Shown: positions 1-7,074, numbered from the stretch's first letter. The stretch: DNA of 9,332 nt from Alphaproteobacteria bacterium (GCA_013298245.1 JAAFHD010000007.1:1-9332); one strand, 5' to 3'. Numbers and translations are program-made. The notes: generated by a model not told the origin, from the sequence alone.

Positions 1-1
1 C

Positions 2-874
2 ATCGAGGGCGGCATCGGCGATGACATCATCGTCGTGGGCGCCGCCGGCACCACCGTGACCGAAAATGCCAGCGCGGGCACCGACACCATCTGGGTCACC
101 GCCGATGGCTGGGTGGCCGGCGCCAATATCGAGATCATCTACCTGGCCGGCAGCGCCACCACCGTGACCGGCGGGGCGGGCGATGAACAGATCGTCGCCA
201 ATTCGGGGCTGGCCAATCTGCTGACCGGCGGTGCCGGCAATGACGTGCTGTGGGGAAGCGGGCTGGCCGATACCATGGTGGGGGGCCTCGGCGATGACAT
301 CTTCCGTGGCCAGGGCGGTGCTGACCGCTACACCGGCGGCGATGGCCATGACGCCTATGTCGTGCTCGATGCCGGCACCATCATCACCGAACTGGCCGGC
401 GAGGGCTACGACACCGTCTGGGTTGGGCTTGCCGCCAACACCGACTTCACGCTGGCGGACAATACGGAACGCGGCAATTTGTCGGGTGCCGCCAACCGGC
501 TGACGGGCAATGCATCCGACAATGTTCTGGTGGGTGATGCGGTGGCATCGCGGCTGGATGGCGCGGGTGGTGCCGACCTGATCTTCGGCAGCGCAGCCGC
601 CGATACGCTGACGGGTGGTGCGGGCAACGACACCATCTACACCGGTGGTGGTGCGGACCGGCTGATCTTCGACGCGCCGGGCTGGGGGTATGACCAGGTG
701 GCGGGCTTCGCCCAAGGGTCGGCGAAGTTGCAGTTCACCGCAGGTTCGGGCGTCACGGCGTTCAACCAGCTGTTCCTGAACATCGGCGGCGGCAACACGC
801 AGGTGGAATTCGGCGGCAATGCCATCCTGGTGTTCGGCGCGGTGCTGACACAGGGCGATTTCATCTTCGGCTGA
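2..874 (+). CDS. RTX calcium-binding repeat protein, C-terminal part
   Basis: The reading frame is open from base 2 to a TGA at 872-874, so this is the last 290 residues of a larger protein whose start lies outside the window. It shows glycine/aspartate-rich nonapeptide repeats of the RTX type, such as LTGGAGNDVLWG (from base 221) and LTGGAGNDTIYTGG (from base 608). These fold into Ca2+-binding parallel beta-rolls outside the cell. The repeats sit in two roughly 100-residue modules, each with a TxxD/YDTVWV-like strand, a less regular stretch and then the repeats. The last 65 residues lack repeats and end in a hydrophobic/acidic tail, GDFIFG, which fits the uncleaved C-terminal secretion signal used by type I (ABC-MFP-TolC) exporters. 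RTX proteins include proteases, lipases, adhesins and S-layer proteins; the functional part is upstream and unseen, so no activity can be assigned. No exporter genes are visible. The family call is firm, the specific role unknown. Confidence 0.9.
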   Translation: MEGGIGDDIIVVGAAGTTVTENASAGTDTIWVTADGWVAGANIEIIYLAGSATTVTGGAGDEQIVANSGLANLLTGGAGNDVLWGSGLADTMVGGLGDDIFRGQGGADRYTGGDGHDAYVVLDAGTIITELAGEGYDTVWVGLAANTDFTLADNTERGNLSGAANRLTGNASDNVLVGDAVASRLDGAGGADLIFGSAAADTLTGGAGNDTIYTGGGADRLIFDAPGWGYDQVAGFAQGSAKLQFTAGSGVTAFNQLFLNIGGGNTQVEFGGNAILVFGAVLTQGDFIFG

Positions 875-890
875 ACCGCCCTTCCGCCCC

Positions 891-922
891 GCGCGCTGCC
901 ATGCGAAAGGCAGCGCGCATTT
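891..922 (+). terminator. Hairpin terminator after the RTX gene
   Basis: A perfect 10-bp inverted repeat, GCGCGCTGCC at 891-900 and GGCAGCGCGC at 909-918, encloses an 8-base loop and is followed by ATTTC. It begins 17 bases after the RTX stop codon and ends 20 bases before ychF. It therefore probably ends the RTX transcript and insulates ychF. The U-tract is short, so termination may be incomplete. Confidence 0.75.
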
Positions 923-941
923 CGAGTGAACGGGCGCATCC

Positions 942-2036
942 ATGGGTTTCAATTGCGGCATTGTGGGCCTGCCGAATGTCGGCAAGTCGACGCTGTTCAA
1001 CGCGCTGACGCAGACGGCAGCGGCGCAGGCGGCCAATTACCCGTTCTGCACGATCGAGCCCAATGTGGGGCGCGTGGGCGTGCCCGATACGCGGCTGGAT
1101 GAACTGGCCCGCATCGCCAAAAGTGCGAAGGTGGTGCCGACCAGCCTGGAATTCGTGGATATCGCGGGCCTGGTGCGCGGGGCGTCGCGCGGCGAAGGTT
1201 TGGGCAACCAGTTCCTGGCCAATATCCGTGAGGTGGATGCGATCATCCACGTCCTGCGCTGCTTCGAGGATGGTGACATCACCCATGTCGAGGGCAGCGT
1301 GGACCCGATCCGCGATGCGGAGACGGTGGAAACCGAATTGATGCTGGCGGACCTCGACAGCCTGGAGAAGCGCCAGGTCGCGTTGGCGAAAAAGGCCCGC
1401 GGTGGCGACAAGGAAGCCCAGGCGCAGATGGCGCTGTCCGAGCCGTTGATCGCGGCGTTGCAGGCTGGGAAACCCGCGCGCACCGCCGTGCCGGCGGGTG
1501 AAGAAGAAAACGCCCGCCGCTTGCAGCTGATGACCACCAAGCCGGTGCTGTATGTGTGCAATGTCGAGGAGGCCTCCGCCGCCACCGGCAATGCGCATAG
1601 CGCGCGCGTGGCCGAACGCGCGGCCGCAGAGGGCGCGCGCGCCGTGGTGGTCTCGGCCGCCATCGAGGCCGAGATCAGCCAGATGGCCAGCGATGACCGC
1701 GCCGAATTCCTGGCCTCCCTCGGCCTGGAAGACAGCGGCCTCGACCGCATCATCCGCGCCGGCCATGACCTGCTGGGCCTGATCACCTATTTCACCGCTG
1801 GCCCCAAGGAGGCCCGCGCCTGGACCATCATCAAGGGCATGAAGGCGCCGCAGGCCGCCGGCGTCATCCATGGCGATTTCGAACGCGGCTTCATCGCCGC
1901 CGAGACCATCGGCTACGCCGATTATGTGGGACTTGGCGGCGAACAGCGCGCCAAGGAAGCCGGCAAGATGCACGTCGAAGGCAAGGAATATGTCGTGCGC
2001 GACGGCGATGTGATGCTGTTCCGCTTCAACGTGTAG
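942..2036 (+). CDS. ychF: Redox-regulated ribosome-associated ATPase YchF (Obg family)
   Basis: This 364-residue protein matches YchF over its full length (E. coli YchF is 363 residues). Visible motifs are the P-loop GLPNVGKST at residues 9-17, the G3 motif DIAGL at 73-77, a His near residue 115 in the region of the YchF catalytic-type histidine, and NVEE at 207-210 in place of NKxD. The Glu in this fourth motif is the known reason YchF prefers ATP to GTP. A helical insertion follows (about 125-200), and a C-terminal TGS domain spans about 281-364 and ends in RFNV. YchF binds ribosomes in the cytoplasm and has been linked to translation control and oxidative-stress response. The ATG at 942 gives the conserved N-terminus MGFNCGIVGLPNVGKS. 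The Shine-Dalgarno sequence before it is poor. In many bacteria ychF neighbours pth; here the upstream gene is an unrelated RTX gene. The TAG stop is at 2034-2036. Confidence 0.97.
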   Translation: MGFNCGIVGLPNVGKSTLFNALTQTAAAQAANYPFCTIEPNVGRVGVPDTRLDELARIAKSAKVVPTSLEFVDIAGLVRGASRGEGLGNQFLANIREVDAIIHVLRCFEDGDITHVEGSVDPIRDAETVETELMLADLDSLEKRQVALAKKARGGDKEAQAQMALSEPLIAALQAGKPARTAVPAGEEENARRLQLMTTKPVLYVCNVEEASAATGNAHSARVAERAAAEGARAVVVSAAIEAEISQMASDDRAEFLASLGLEDSGLDRIIRAGHDLLGLITYFTAGPKEARAWTIIKGMKAPQAAGVIHGDFERGFIAAETIGYADYVGLGGEQRAKEAGKMHVEGKEYVVRDGDVMLFRFNV

Positions 2037-2061
2037 CGCCCAGGCCGATCGGCCGCGGCGC
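2036..2061 (+). terminator. Weak hairpin after ychF
   Basis: GCGCC (2036-2040) pairs with GGCGC (2057-2061) around an inner GGCC-GATC-GGCC hairpin (2043-2054), with a two-base mismatch on each side. It starts at the last base of the ychF stop codon. No U-tract follows directly; the nearest A/T run is AAAATTT about 13 bases on. It is a possible terminator or only a transcript-end structure. Confidence 0.3.
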
Positions 2062-2117
2062 CGCCATCACGACAAAATTTCTGGCGCCTGCCTGCCGTTC
2101 CAACACACTCCCTCCGG

Positions 2118-2160
2118 TTGACATCGCGGCCCGTCCCCACGGCCGCGCTTAACCGGAGGA
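2118..2160 (+). promoter_or_regulatory. Upstream region of the PQQ dehydrogenase gene: TTGACA box, inverted repeat and strong RBS
   Basis: A consensus -35 hexamer, TTGACA, is at 2118-2123. No convincing -10 lies 16-18 bases on: that position holds GC-rich sequence, and the nearest AT-rich bases, CTTAAC, are about 24 bases away. An inverted repeat CGCGGCC (2125-2131) and GGCCGCG (2141-2147) fills the spacer and could be an operator or an RNA stem. The ribosome binding site GGAGGA at 2155-2160 lies six bases before the ATG at 2167, which supports that start. The RBS call is secure; the promoter call is tentative. Confidence 0.45.
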
Positions 2161-2166
2161 ACCCCC

Positions 2167-3360
2167 ATGAAACGCCGCGTTCTCGCATCCGCCGCCATGG
2201 CGGCAGCCATCTCGCCCCGCCTGGCGCAAGCCCAGGCCACCTTCCAGGCGGCGGGCGATCCGCCGCTGAACCTCACCTACCGCCAGGTCGCGGTGGTCGA
2301 GGGGCTGGAACACCCCTGGTCCATCGCCTGGCTGCCGGATGGCACCGCGCTGGTGACCGAACGCCCCGGCCGGCTGCGCGCCATCCGCGGCGGCCGCCTG
2401 GACCCCACGCCGATTTCCGGCACACCGCCCGTGCTGGTCGCACCTGAACGCGGGCTGGTCTTCCAGGCCGGCCTGTTCGAGGTTTCGCCACACCCGGATT
2501 TCGCGCGCAACCGCATGCTGTATCTCAGCTACGCGCATGGCACGCCGCAGGATAACCGGCTGCGCCTGGCGCGTGCCACGCTGGATGGCAATGCGCTGAC
2601 CAACCTGCAGGTGATCTTCGAGGTCAGCCAGGGCAAGACGGATTTCCAGCATTACGGCGGCAAGATTCTTTGGCTGGCGGACAACACGCTGCTGCTCAGC
2701 GTGGGCGATGGCGGCAACCCGCCCGTGCAGATCGAGGGCGGCCTCTCACGCCTGCAGGCGCAGCGCGTGGAAAGCCATATCGGCAAGATCCTGCGTCTGC
2801 GCGAGGACGGCACCGCGCCACCAGACAACCCCTTCATCGGCCGTGCCGGTGCGCGGCCGGAAATCTTCTCCATGGGCCATCGCCATGTGCAGGGCCTGGC
2901 GCGGCACCCCGATGGGCGCATCTTCGCGACCGAACACGGCCCGCTGGGCGGTGACGAGCTGAACCTGATCCGCGCCGGCGCGAACTACGGCTGGCCGCAG
3001 GTGGGCTGGGGGCGCGACTATGCGGGCGGCACGCCGGTCGGCACCGGGCAGCGCTCGGGTGCTGGCTTCGTGGACCCGGTGCTGGTCTGGTACCCCTCCG
3101 TCATCGGGGCGTCGGGGCTGATGGTCTATACCGGTGAGCGCTTCCCCGAATGGCGCGGTTCGATCTTCTCCGGCGGCCTGGCCACGCAGGATGTGCGGCG
3201 CACCGTGCTTGGCGCCGATGGCCAGGTGACCCTGCATGAAAGCCTGCGCATCGGCCAGCGCGTGCGCGATGTGCGGCAAGGGCCGGATGGGCTGGTCTAT
3301 GTGCTGACCGATGAAATCCACGGCCGCGTGTTCAGGCTGGAACCTGCCAACCAGACCTGA
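2167..3360 (+). CDS. Secreted PQQ-dependent sugar dehydrogenase-like protein (soluble GDH/YliI family)
   Basis: This 397-residue protein has an export signal (MKRRVLAS, an Ala-rich core, then AQAQA near residue 20-24) and a six-bladed beta-propeller of the soluble glucose dehydrogenase/YliI (Asd) type. Family members oxidise aldose sugars in the periplasm with PQQ and Ca2+. Landmarks are HPWSIAWLPDG (49-59), His162 in DFQHYGGK (the likely catalytic base), SVGDGG (178-183), GHRHVQGL (237-244), EHGPLGGDELN (256-266), YGWP (274-277) and RVRDV (365-369), whose arginines match PQQ-contact positions. Two positions differ from the classical enzyme: His240 stands where GHRNPQGL has Asn, and Ala339 appears where a PQQ-binding Lys is often found (GGLA instead of a GxLK pattern). 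No PQQ biosynthesis or cytochrome gene is nearby. The strong RBS fixes the start. It converges on the acetyltransferase gene with an 8-base gap. Family assignment is firm; substrate and cofactor use are inferred. Confidence 0.9.
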   Translation: MKRRVLASAAMAAAISPRLAQAQATFQAAGDPPLNLTYRQVAVVEGLEHPWSIAWLPDGTALVTERPGRLRAIRGGRLDPTPISGTPPVLVAPERGLVFQAGLFEVSPHPDFARNRMLYLSYAHGTPQDNRLRLARATLDGNALTNLQVIFEVSQGKTDFQHYGGKILWLADNTLLLSVGDGGNPPVQIEGGLSRLQAQRVESHIGKILRLREDGTAPPDNPFIGRAGARPEIFSMGHRHVQGLARHPDGRIFATEHGPLGGDELNLIRAGANYGWPQVGWGRDYAGGTPVGTGQRSGAGFVDPVLVWYPSVIGASGLMVYTGERFPEWRGSIFSGGLATQDVRRTVLGADGQVTLHESLRIGQRVRDVRQGPDGLVYVLTDEIHGRVFRLEPANQT

Positions 3361-3368
3361 CCGGCTGG

Positions 3369-3785
3369 CTACAGGCTTTTCTGGAACCAGATCCGCGCAT
3401 GACCGGGCGGCATGCCATCCAGCCGCCCGGCTTCCCGCCAGCCATTGCGCGCCCAGAATTGCGGCGCCTGGAAGCTGAAGGTGTCCGTGTAGGCATGGGT
3501 GCAGCCGCGTTTGCGCGCGATCTCCTCGGCGCGCGCCAGCAGTTGCGAACCGGTGCCCTGCCCGCGCGTGTCGCGGTGCAGCCATAGCCAGTCAATGAAC
3601 AGCCAGTTCCAATAGGTCATGCCGAGCAGGCCGCCCTTCACCGCGGCGTCCGCGTCGCGCGCCAGCACGGTGACGGGTTCGCGGTCGTAAGGCCCGCCCA
3701 TTTCCTGGTTGAAGGCGTGCAGGCCGCGCTGGATGGCCTCGACCGCGGCCATTTCCGGATAGTCGTCTTCGCTGATCGTCAACAT
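3369..3785 (-). CDS. GNAT-family N-acetyltransferase
   Basis: This is a single-domain 138-residue protein of the Gcn5-related acetyltransferase fold, which moves an acetyl group from acetyl-CoA to an amine. The CoA pyrophosphate-binding motif RGQGTGS is at residues 74-80, after the beta-4 strand WLFIDWLWLH, and is followed by the helix QLLARAEEIARKRGC. The C-terminal strand motif DTFSFQAPQFWARNGW (101-116) is typical of a common uncharacterised subgroup. The acceptor cannot be told from sequence; small molecules, antibiotics and protein N-termini are all possible. Its ATG shares one base with the TGA of the CopD-like gene (TGATG), and no Shine-Dalgarno sequence is evident, so translation is probably coupled to that gene. 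It is the last gene of a three-gene operon beginning with parA. No clear terminator follows its TAG at 3369-3371. Confidence 0.88.
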   Translation of the reverse strand: MLTISEDDYPEMAAVEAIQRGLHAFNQEMGGPYDREPVTVLARDADAAVKGGLLGMTYWNWLFIDWLWLHRDTRGQGTGSQLLARAEEIARKRGCTHAYTDTFSFQAPQFWARNGWREAGRLDGMPPGHARIWFQKSL

Positions 3786-4237
3786 CAGTAACGGCCTACC
3801 GCGCCGAGCGCCACGGTGACCACACCCAAGACCAGATTCAGCAGCACGAGTTTGCGGATCATCTCATTCGCGGCCGCCGCCCCCGGCATGTCGCCGGCGG
3901 AAAACGCGGCCCGCATGCGGCGGAACGGCACGAACCAGATCACCAGGAAAACGCCCGCCATCACCAGGCCCAGCAGGTGCATCAGGTGGATAGGCCAGCG
4001 CACGCCGGCAAAGCCGCCGAAGACGCCGAACAACAGCCCATAGCCGGTCAGGAGCACGATCGGCATGGCGTGCCAGACCACCATGAAGAAGCGCTTATGC
4101 ACGCGCGTCATCAGCGCGAGCCGTGCCGGTGGGTCGAGCGCCAGCAGGGACGGTCGCAGCGCGATCATCGCAAACGCCATGCCGCCCACCCACAACACGG
4201 CACCCAGCAAGTGCAGAACAAGCAGCGTCGATCCCAT
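3785..4237 (-). CDS. Small CopD-like integral membrane protein
   Basis: This 150-residue protein is almost entirely hydrophobic, with four likely transmembrane helices at about 4-27, 50-72, 83-103 and 127-147. The N-terminal pattern LHLLGAVLWVGGMAF and histidines at residues 9, 47, 56, 84 and 87 resemble the CopD/DUF2269-like group of inner-membrane proteins. In that group paired helical histidines may hold haem or metal. A role in copper handling is suggested only by family name and cannot be claimed here. It begins three bases after the parA stop codon and overlaps the acetyltransferase start by one base, so the three genes should be one transcript. Its Shine-Dalgarno sequence is weak (GAAGAA inside the end of parA), again suggesting coupled translation. 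It could equally be a haem-binding or an uncharacterised membrane protein. Confidence 0.78.
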   Translation of the reverse strand: MGSTLLVLHLLGAVLWVGGMAFAMIALRPSLLALDPPARLALMTRVHKRFFMVVWHAMPIVLLTGYGLLFGVFGGFAGVRWPIHLMHLLGLVMAGVFLVIWFVPFRRMRAAFSAGDMPGAAAANEMIRKLVLLNLVLGVVTVALGAVGRY

Positions 4238-4240
4238 GGG

Positions 4241-4870
4241 CTAATTCTTCATCAGCTTGGACAGCGCCGCCAGGGTGGCGGCCACTTCCTCGGCCGCGGT
4301 GCCGCGCGGCTGGGCTTCCGTCACGCCGAGCCCCAGCATGAAGGCGGTGGCGAAGGCGGCGCGATTGCCAAAGCCCGGGCCCAGTGTCGCCAGCTTGCGC
4401 TTGGCCAGTTCGGCCAGCACGACATCCTTCAGCTTGCCCTGCGCGGGCACGCGGTTCAGCAGCACGCGGGCGGGGCGTTTTTCGGCCGCGGCCAGTTTCA
4501 GCGTGGCTTCGCTCGCCCATAAATCCGGCCCCGCCGGCTGCATCGGCACGATCACCAGGTCGGCGGCGCGGATCGCAACACGGCTGTCGGTTTCCGCATG
4601 CGGCGCGGTGTCGATCAACACCACGTCATGGTCGCGCTTCAACTTGTCGATCGCGCCCGGCACGCGCCAACCCGAAGGCGCTTCGAAGGTGATGGCGGCA
4701 GCACCCTCGCGCCCGGCGCGCAATTCCGCCCAGCGCGTCAGCGTTGCCTGCGGGTCGGTGTCCAGCAGTGCGACGCGCCGGCGCGCGGCCAGCCCCACGG
4801 CCAGATTGGCCGCCAATGTCGATTTGCCCGCGCCGCCCTTTTGCTGCGCAATGGCGATGATGAAGGCCAT
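4241..4870 (-). CDS. ParA-family (deviant Walker A) ATPase, orphan
   Basis: This 209-residue protein has the full core of a small ParA/MinD ATPase. It has the deviant Walker A box KGGAGKST at 11-18 with the signature Lys11, DTDPQ at 37-41, and the Walker B region VVLIDTAPH at 83-91. An NR pair at 139-140 (VLLNRVPAQG) fits the adenine-contact region. There is no N-terminal DNA-binding extension, so it is the short type that forms dimers on the nucleoid or membrane and places plasmids, chromosomes or protein clusters. No parB-like gene or parS-like repeat is visible next to it, so the cargo is unknown. The ATG at 4870 is preferred because it gives the canonical start MAFIIAIAQQKGG and lies five bases after AAAGGGGG. 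The frame stays open far upstream, but that part is antisense to accD and folC and is not coding. It leads the operon with the membrane protein and acetyltransferase genes. Confidence 0.93.
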   Translation of the reverse strand: MAFIIAIAQQKGGAGKSTLAANLAVGLAARRRVALLDTDPQATLTRWAELRAGREGAAAITFEAPSGWRVPGAIDKLKRDHDVVLIDTAPHAETDSRVAIRAADLVIVPMQPAGPDLWASEATLKLAAAEKRPARVLLNRVPAQGKLKDVVLAELAKRKLATLGPGFGNRAAFATAFMLGLGVTEAQPRGTAAEEVAATLAALSKLMKN

Positions 4871-4942
4871 GTCCGCCCCCTTTCCGATTCGCTGGGCAGC
4901 ATACACTTTCCGCGGCCCCCTGGCCGGGGGTATAGACCGGCC
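4871..4942. promoter_or_regulatory. Divergent parA/accD intergenic region with accD start-site hairpins
   Basis: These 72 bases separate two divergent ATG codons, so they must carry both promoters unless these lie inside the genes. On the plus strand TATAGA (4931-4936) resembles a -10 box and ends six bases before the accD ATG at 4943. Transcription from it would start at or next to the A of ATG, giving a leaderless message. No clear -35 hexamer was found; TTTCCG lies at the expected distance. Two hairpins exclude each other: CCCCC (4916-4920) with GGGGG (4926-4930), and GGCCGG (4922-4927) with CCGGCC (4937-4942). On the minus strand TATGCT (reverse of 4898-4903) is a possible parA -10, and AAAGGGGG serves as its Shine-Dalgarno sequence. 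Confidence 0.45.
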
Positions 4943-5839
4943 ATGAACTGGATCAGCGAATGGGCCCTGCCGAAGATCAAGACGCTCTTCGGCGGTGGGC
5001 GTGAGGCGCCGGAGAATCTCTGGCACAAATGCAGCGCCTGCGAGCAGATGGTCTTCCACCGGGACCTGGACCGCAACCTGCGCGTCTGCCCGCATTGCGG
5101 ACACCATGAACGCCTCGGCGCCCGCGCGCGGCTGGATGCCACGCTGGATACCGGCTGGCAGCGCATCGAAAGCCCCAAGGTGCCGGCCGACCCGCTGCGC
5201 TTCCGCGACCAGCGCAAATACGCCGACCGGCTGAAAGACGCGCAGACCAAATCGGGCATGGAGGACGGCGTGCTGGTCGGCCATGGCACGATCGATGGCC
5301 AGGCGGCGGTCTGCGCGGCGTTTGAATTCGCCTTCCTGGGCGGTTCCATGGGTGCGGGCGTGGGCGAGGCACTGGTCGCCGCCGCCCGCCTGGCGGTGTT
5401 GCAGGATGCGCCGTTGATCGTCTTCACCGCATCCGGCGGCGCGCGCATGCAGGAAGGTGCGGTCAGCCTGATGCAGATGCCGCGCACGGTCATCGCAACC
5501 CGCATGGTCAAGGAAGCCGGCCTGCCCTTCATCGTGGTGATGTGCGACCCGACCACGGGCGGTGTCACCGCCAGCTTCGCCATGCTGGGCGATGTGCATA
5601 TCGCCGAACCCGGCGCGCTGATCGGCTTCGCCGGCGCGCGGGTGATCGAAAGCACCGTGCGCGAAAAACTGCCCGAGGGCTTCCAGCGCGCCGAATACCT
5701 GCTGGAGCACGGCATCCTGGACATGGTCGTGAAGCGCGATGAGATGAAGGCGACCTTGGCGCGCGTCATCTCCCTGCTGCGCGTGCCGGAGGTGGAGGCG
5801 CCACCCGCGCCGACCACCCTGCCCTCGCCCATCGCGTGA
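4943..5839 (+). CDS. accD: Acetyl-CoA carboxylase carboxyltransferase subunit beta
   Basis: AccD (298 residues; E. coli 304) pairs with AccA to move the carboxyl group from carboxybiotin to acetyl-CoA, making malonyl-CoA for fatty acid synthesis in the cytoplasm. The N-terminal four-cysteine zinc ribbon is intact (Cys30, Cys33, Cys49, Cys52). The crotonase-fold carboxyltransferase core carries GGSMGAGVGEA (133-143), TASGGARMQEG (162-172), PTTGGVTASFAMLGD (203-217) and VREKLPEGFQRAEYLLEHG (239-257). The ATG at 4943 gives the usual start MNWISEWALPKIK. Longer in-frame starts from 4598 would run antisense through parA and were not used. The stop overlaps the folC start by four bases (GTGA), a classical accD-folC operon. 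accA is not in the window. In many alphaproteobacteria trpA precedes accD; here parA is divergent instead. There is no good Shine-Dalgarno sequence. Confidence 0.97.
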   Translation: MNWISEWALPKIKTLFGGGREAPENLWHKCSACEQMVFHRDLDRNLRVCPHCGHHERLGARARLDATLDTGWQRIESPKVPADPLRFRDQRKYADRLKDAQTKSGMEDGVLVGHGTIDGQAAVCAAFEFAFLGGSMGAGVGEALVAAARLAVLQDAPLIVFTASGGARMQEGAVSLMQMPRTVIATRMVKEAGLPFIVVMCDPTTGGVTASFAMLGDVHIAEPGALIGFAGARVIESTVREKLPEGFQRAEYLLEHGILDMVVKRDEMKATLARVISLLRVPEVEAPPAPTTLPSPIA

Positions 5840-7074
5840 ACGACCGCCAGGGCCTGGGCGGGCGCAGCCAGCCGATCGTGGAGCGGCTGCACGCGCTGCA
5901 CCCGCGGCTGATCGATCTGTCGCTGGGCCGCCTGCTGGCGCTGCTGGAAAAACTGGGCCGCCCGCAGGACCGCCTGCCGCCGGTGGTCCATGTGGCCGGC
6001 ACCAATGGCAAGGGCAGCACCTGCGCCTTCCTGCGCGCCATCGCGGAAGCCGCCGGGCAGCGCGCGCATGTCTATACCAGCCCGCATCTGGTGCGCTTCC
6101 ATGAGCGCATTCGCCTGGCCGGCACGCTGGTCGCGGAGGACGCGCTGGCCGATGCACTGGAGGAGGTGGAGCGCATCAACGCAGGTGCTGACATCACCAT
6201 CTTCGAGATCACCACCGCCGTCGCCTTGCTGCTGTTCAGCCGGGTGCCGGCGGATGTGTTGATCCTGGAAGTGGGCCTGGGCGGGCGGTTCGATGCGACC
6301 AATGTGGTGGAGCGCCCGGCGGCCTGTGCGATCACGTCGGTGTCCATGGACCACATGGATTTCCTGGGCGACACGCTCGCAAAAATCGCCTTCGAGAAGG
6401 CGGGCATCATCAAGCCTGGCGTGCCCGTCACGACCGGCCAGCAGCACCCCGATGCGATGGCGGTGATCCGCGCGGTCGCGGCCGAACGGGGTGCGCCGCT
6501 GCTGCCGGCGATGGATGTCAGCGGCTACACACTCGGCCTGCCCGGCCCGCATCAGCACGACAATGCCGGCATCGCGGCGGCCGCCATGCGCGCCTGGTCG
6601 CCACCCTGGCTGACCGATGCCGCGCTGCGCGAGGGCCTGGCCCACGCCACCTGGCCCGCGCGGCTGCAACGCCTGCATGGACGGCTCGCGGCACGCGTCG
6701 CGCCGCACCAGCTATGGCTGGATGGCGGGCATAATCCCGGCGCCGGGGTGGTGCTGGCCGAACACCTGGCGGCCTGGCGCGACCAGCCATTGCACATCCT
6801 GGTCGGCATGAAGAAGGGAAAGGGTGCGGCGGAATTCCTGGCGCCCATCATCCCGCACGCGACGACACTGCTGGCGATCCGCGAACCCGGCCAGCATCTG
6901 GGCATGGAGATCGAGGAGATCATCGCCGCATCGGCCGGCGCCGCGCGCATTGGCGGCACGCTGGAAGACGCCCTGCCGCAGCTGCCGCACGGCCCATCGG
7001 GGCGGGTGCTGATCTGCGGCAGCCTGTATCTCGCCGGCGAGGTGCTGAAGGCCGACGGCACCGTCCCGGATTGA
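5836..7074 (+). CDS. folC: Bifunctional folylpolyglutamate synthase / dihydrofolate synthase
   Basis: FolC (412 residues) is a cytoplasmic Mur-ligase-fold enzyme. It joins L-glutamate to dihydropteroate and then extends the polyglutamate tail of folates, using ATP. Visible motifs are the P-loop VAGTNGKGST at 53-62, SPHL at 82-85 (folate-binding loop), EVGLGGRFDATN at 145-156, DHMDFLG at 172-178, and FEKAGIIK at 186-193, whose Lys188 is the probable carbamylated metal-site lysine. The C-terminal domain has DGGHNPG at 296-302 and GSLYLAGEV at 395-403. The GTG start at 5836 overlaps the accD stop; no Shine-Dalgarno sequence is seen, so translation is likely coupled to accD. The ATG at 5988-5990 is out of frame and not a candidate. 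The TGA at 7072-7074 abuts the stop of the convergent solute-binding protein gene. Confidence 0.96.
   Translation: MNDRQGLGGRSQPIVERLHALHPRLIDLSLGRLLALLEKLGRPQDRLPPVVHVAGTNGKGSTCAFLRAIAEAAGQRAHVYTSPHLVRFHERIRLAGTLVAEDALADALEEVERINAGADITIFEITTAVALLLFSRVPADVLILEVGLGGRFDATNVVERPAACAITSVSMDHMDFLGDTLAKIAFEKAGIIKPGVPVTTGQQHPDAMAVIRAVAAERGAPLLPAMDVSGYTLGLPGPHQHDNAGIAAAAMRAWSPPWLTDAALREGLAHATWPARLQRLHGRLAARVAPHQLWLDGGHNPGAGVVLAEHLAAWRDQPLHILVGMKKGKGAAEFLAPIIPHATTLLAIREPGQHLGMEIEEIIAASAGAARIGGTLEDALPQLPHGPSGRVLICGSLYLAGEVLKADGTVPD

Noticed and set aside
861..1973. 370-codon minus-strand open frame opposite ychF.
   Set aside because: It is the antisense shadow of a highly conserved gene, with low-complexity composition and no motif.
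3358..3390. Terminator between the sugar dehydrogenase and acetyltransferase genes (CCTG...CAGG followed by CTTTTC).
   Set aside because: The stem is only four pairs with a 12-base loop, too weak to call.
4598..4942. N-terminal extension of accD from an upstream in-frame start.
   Set aside because: It would run antisense through parA. The ATG at 4943 gives the standard AccD start and length.
4241..6708. Very long minus-strand open frames (over 600 codons) antisense to accD and folC.
   Set aside because: They arise from GC-rich third-position bias opposite two well-conserved genes, and their Arg/Ala/His-rich translation has no recognisable domain. Only the stretch 4241-4870 is real (parA).
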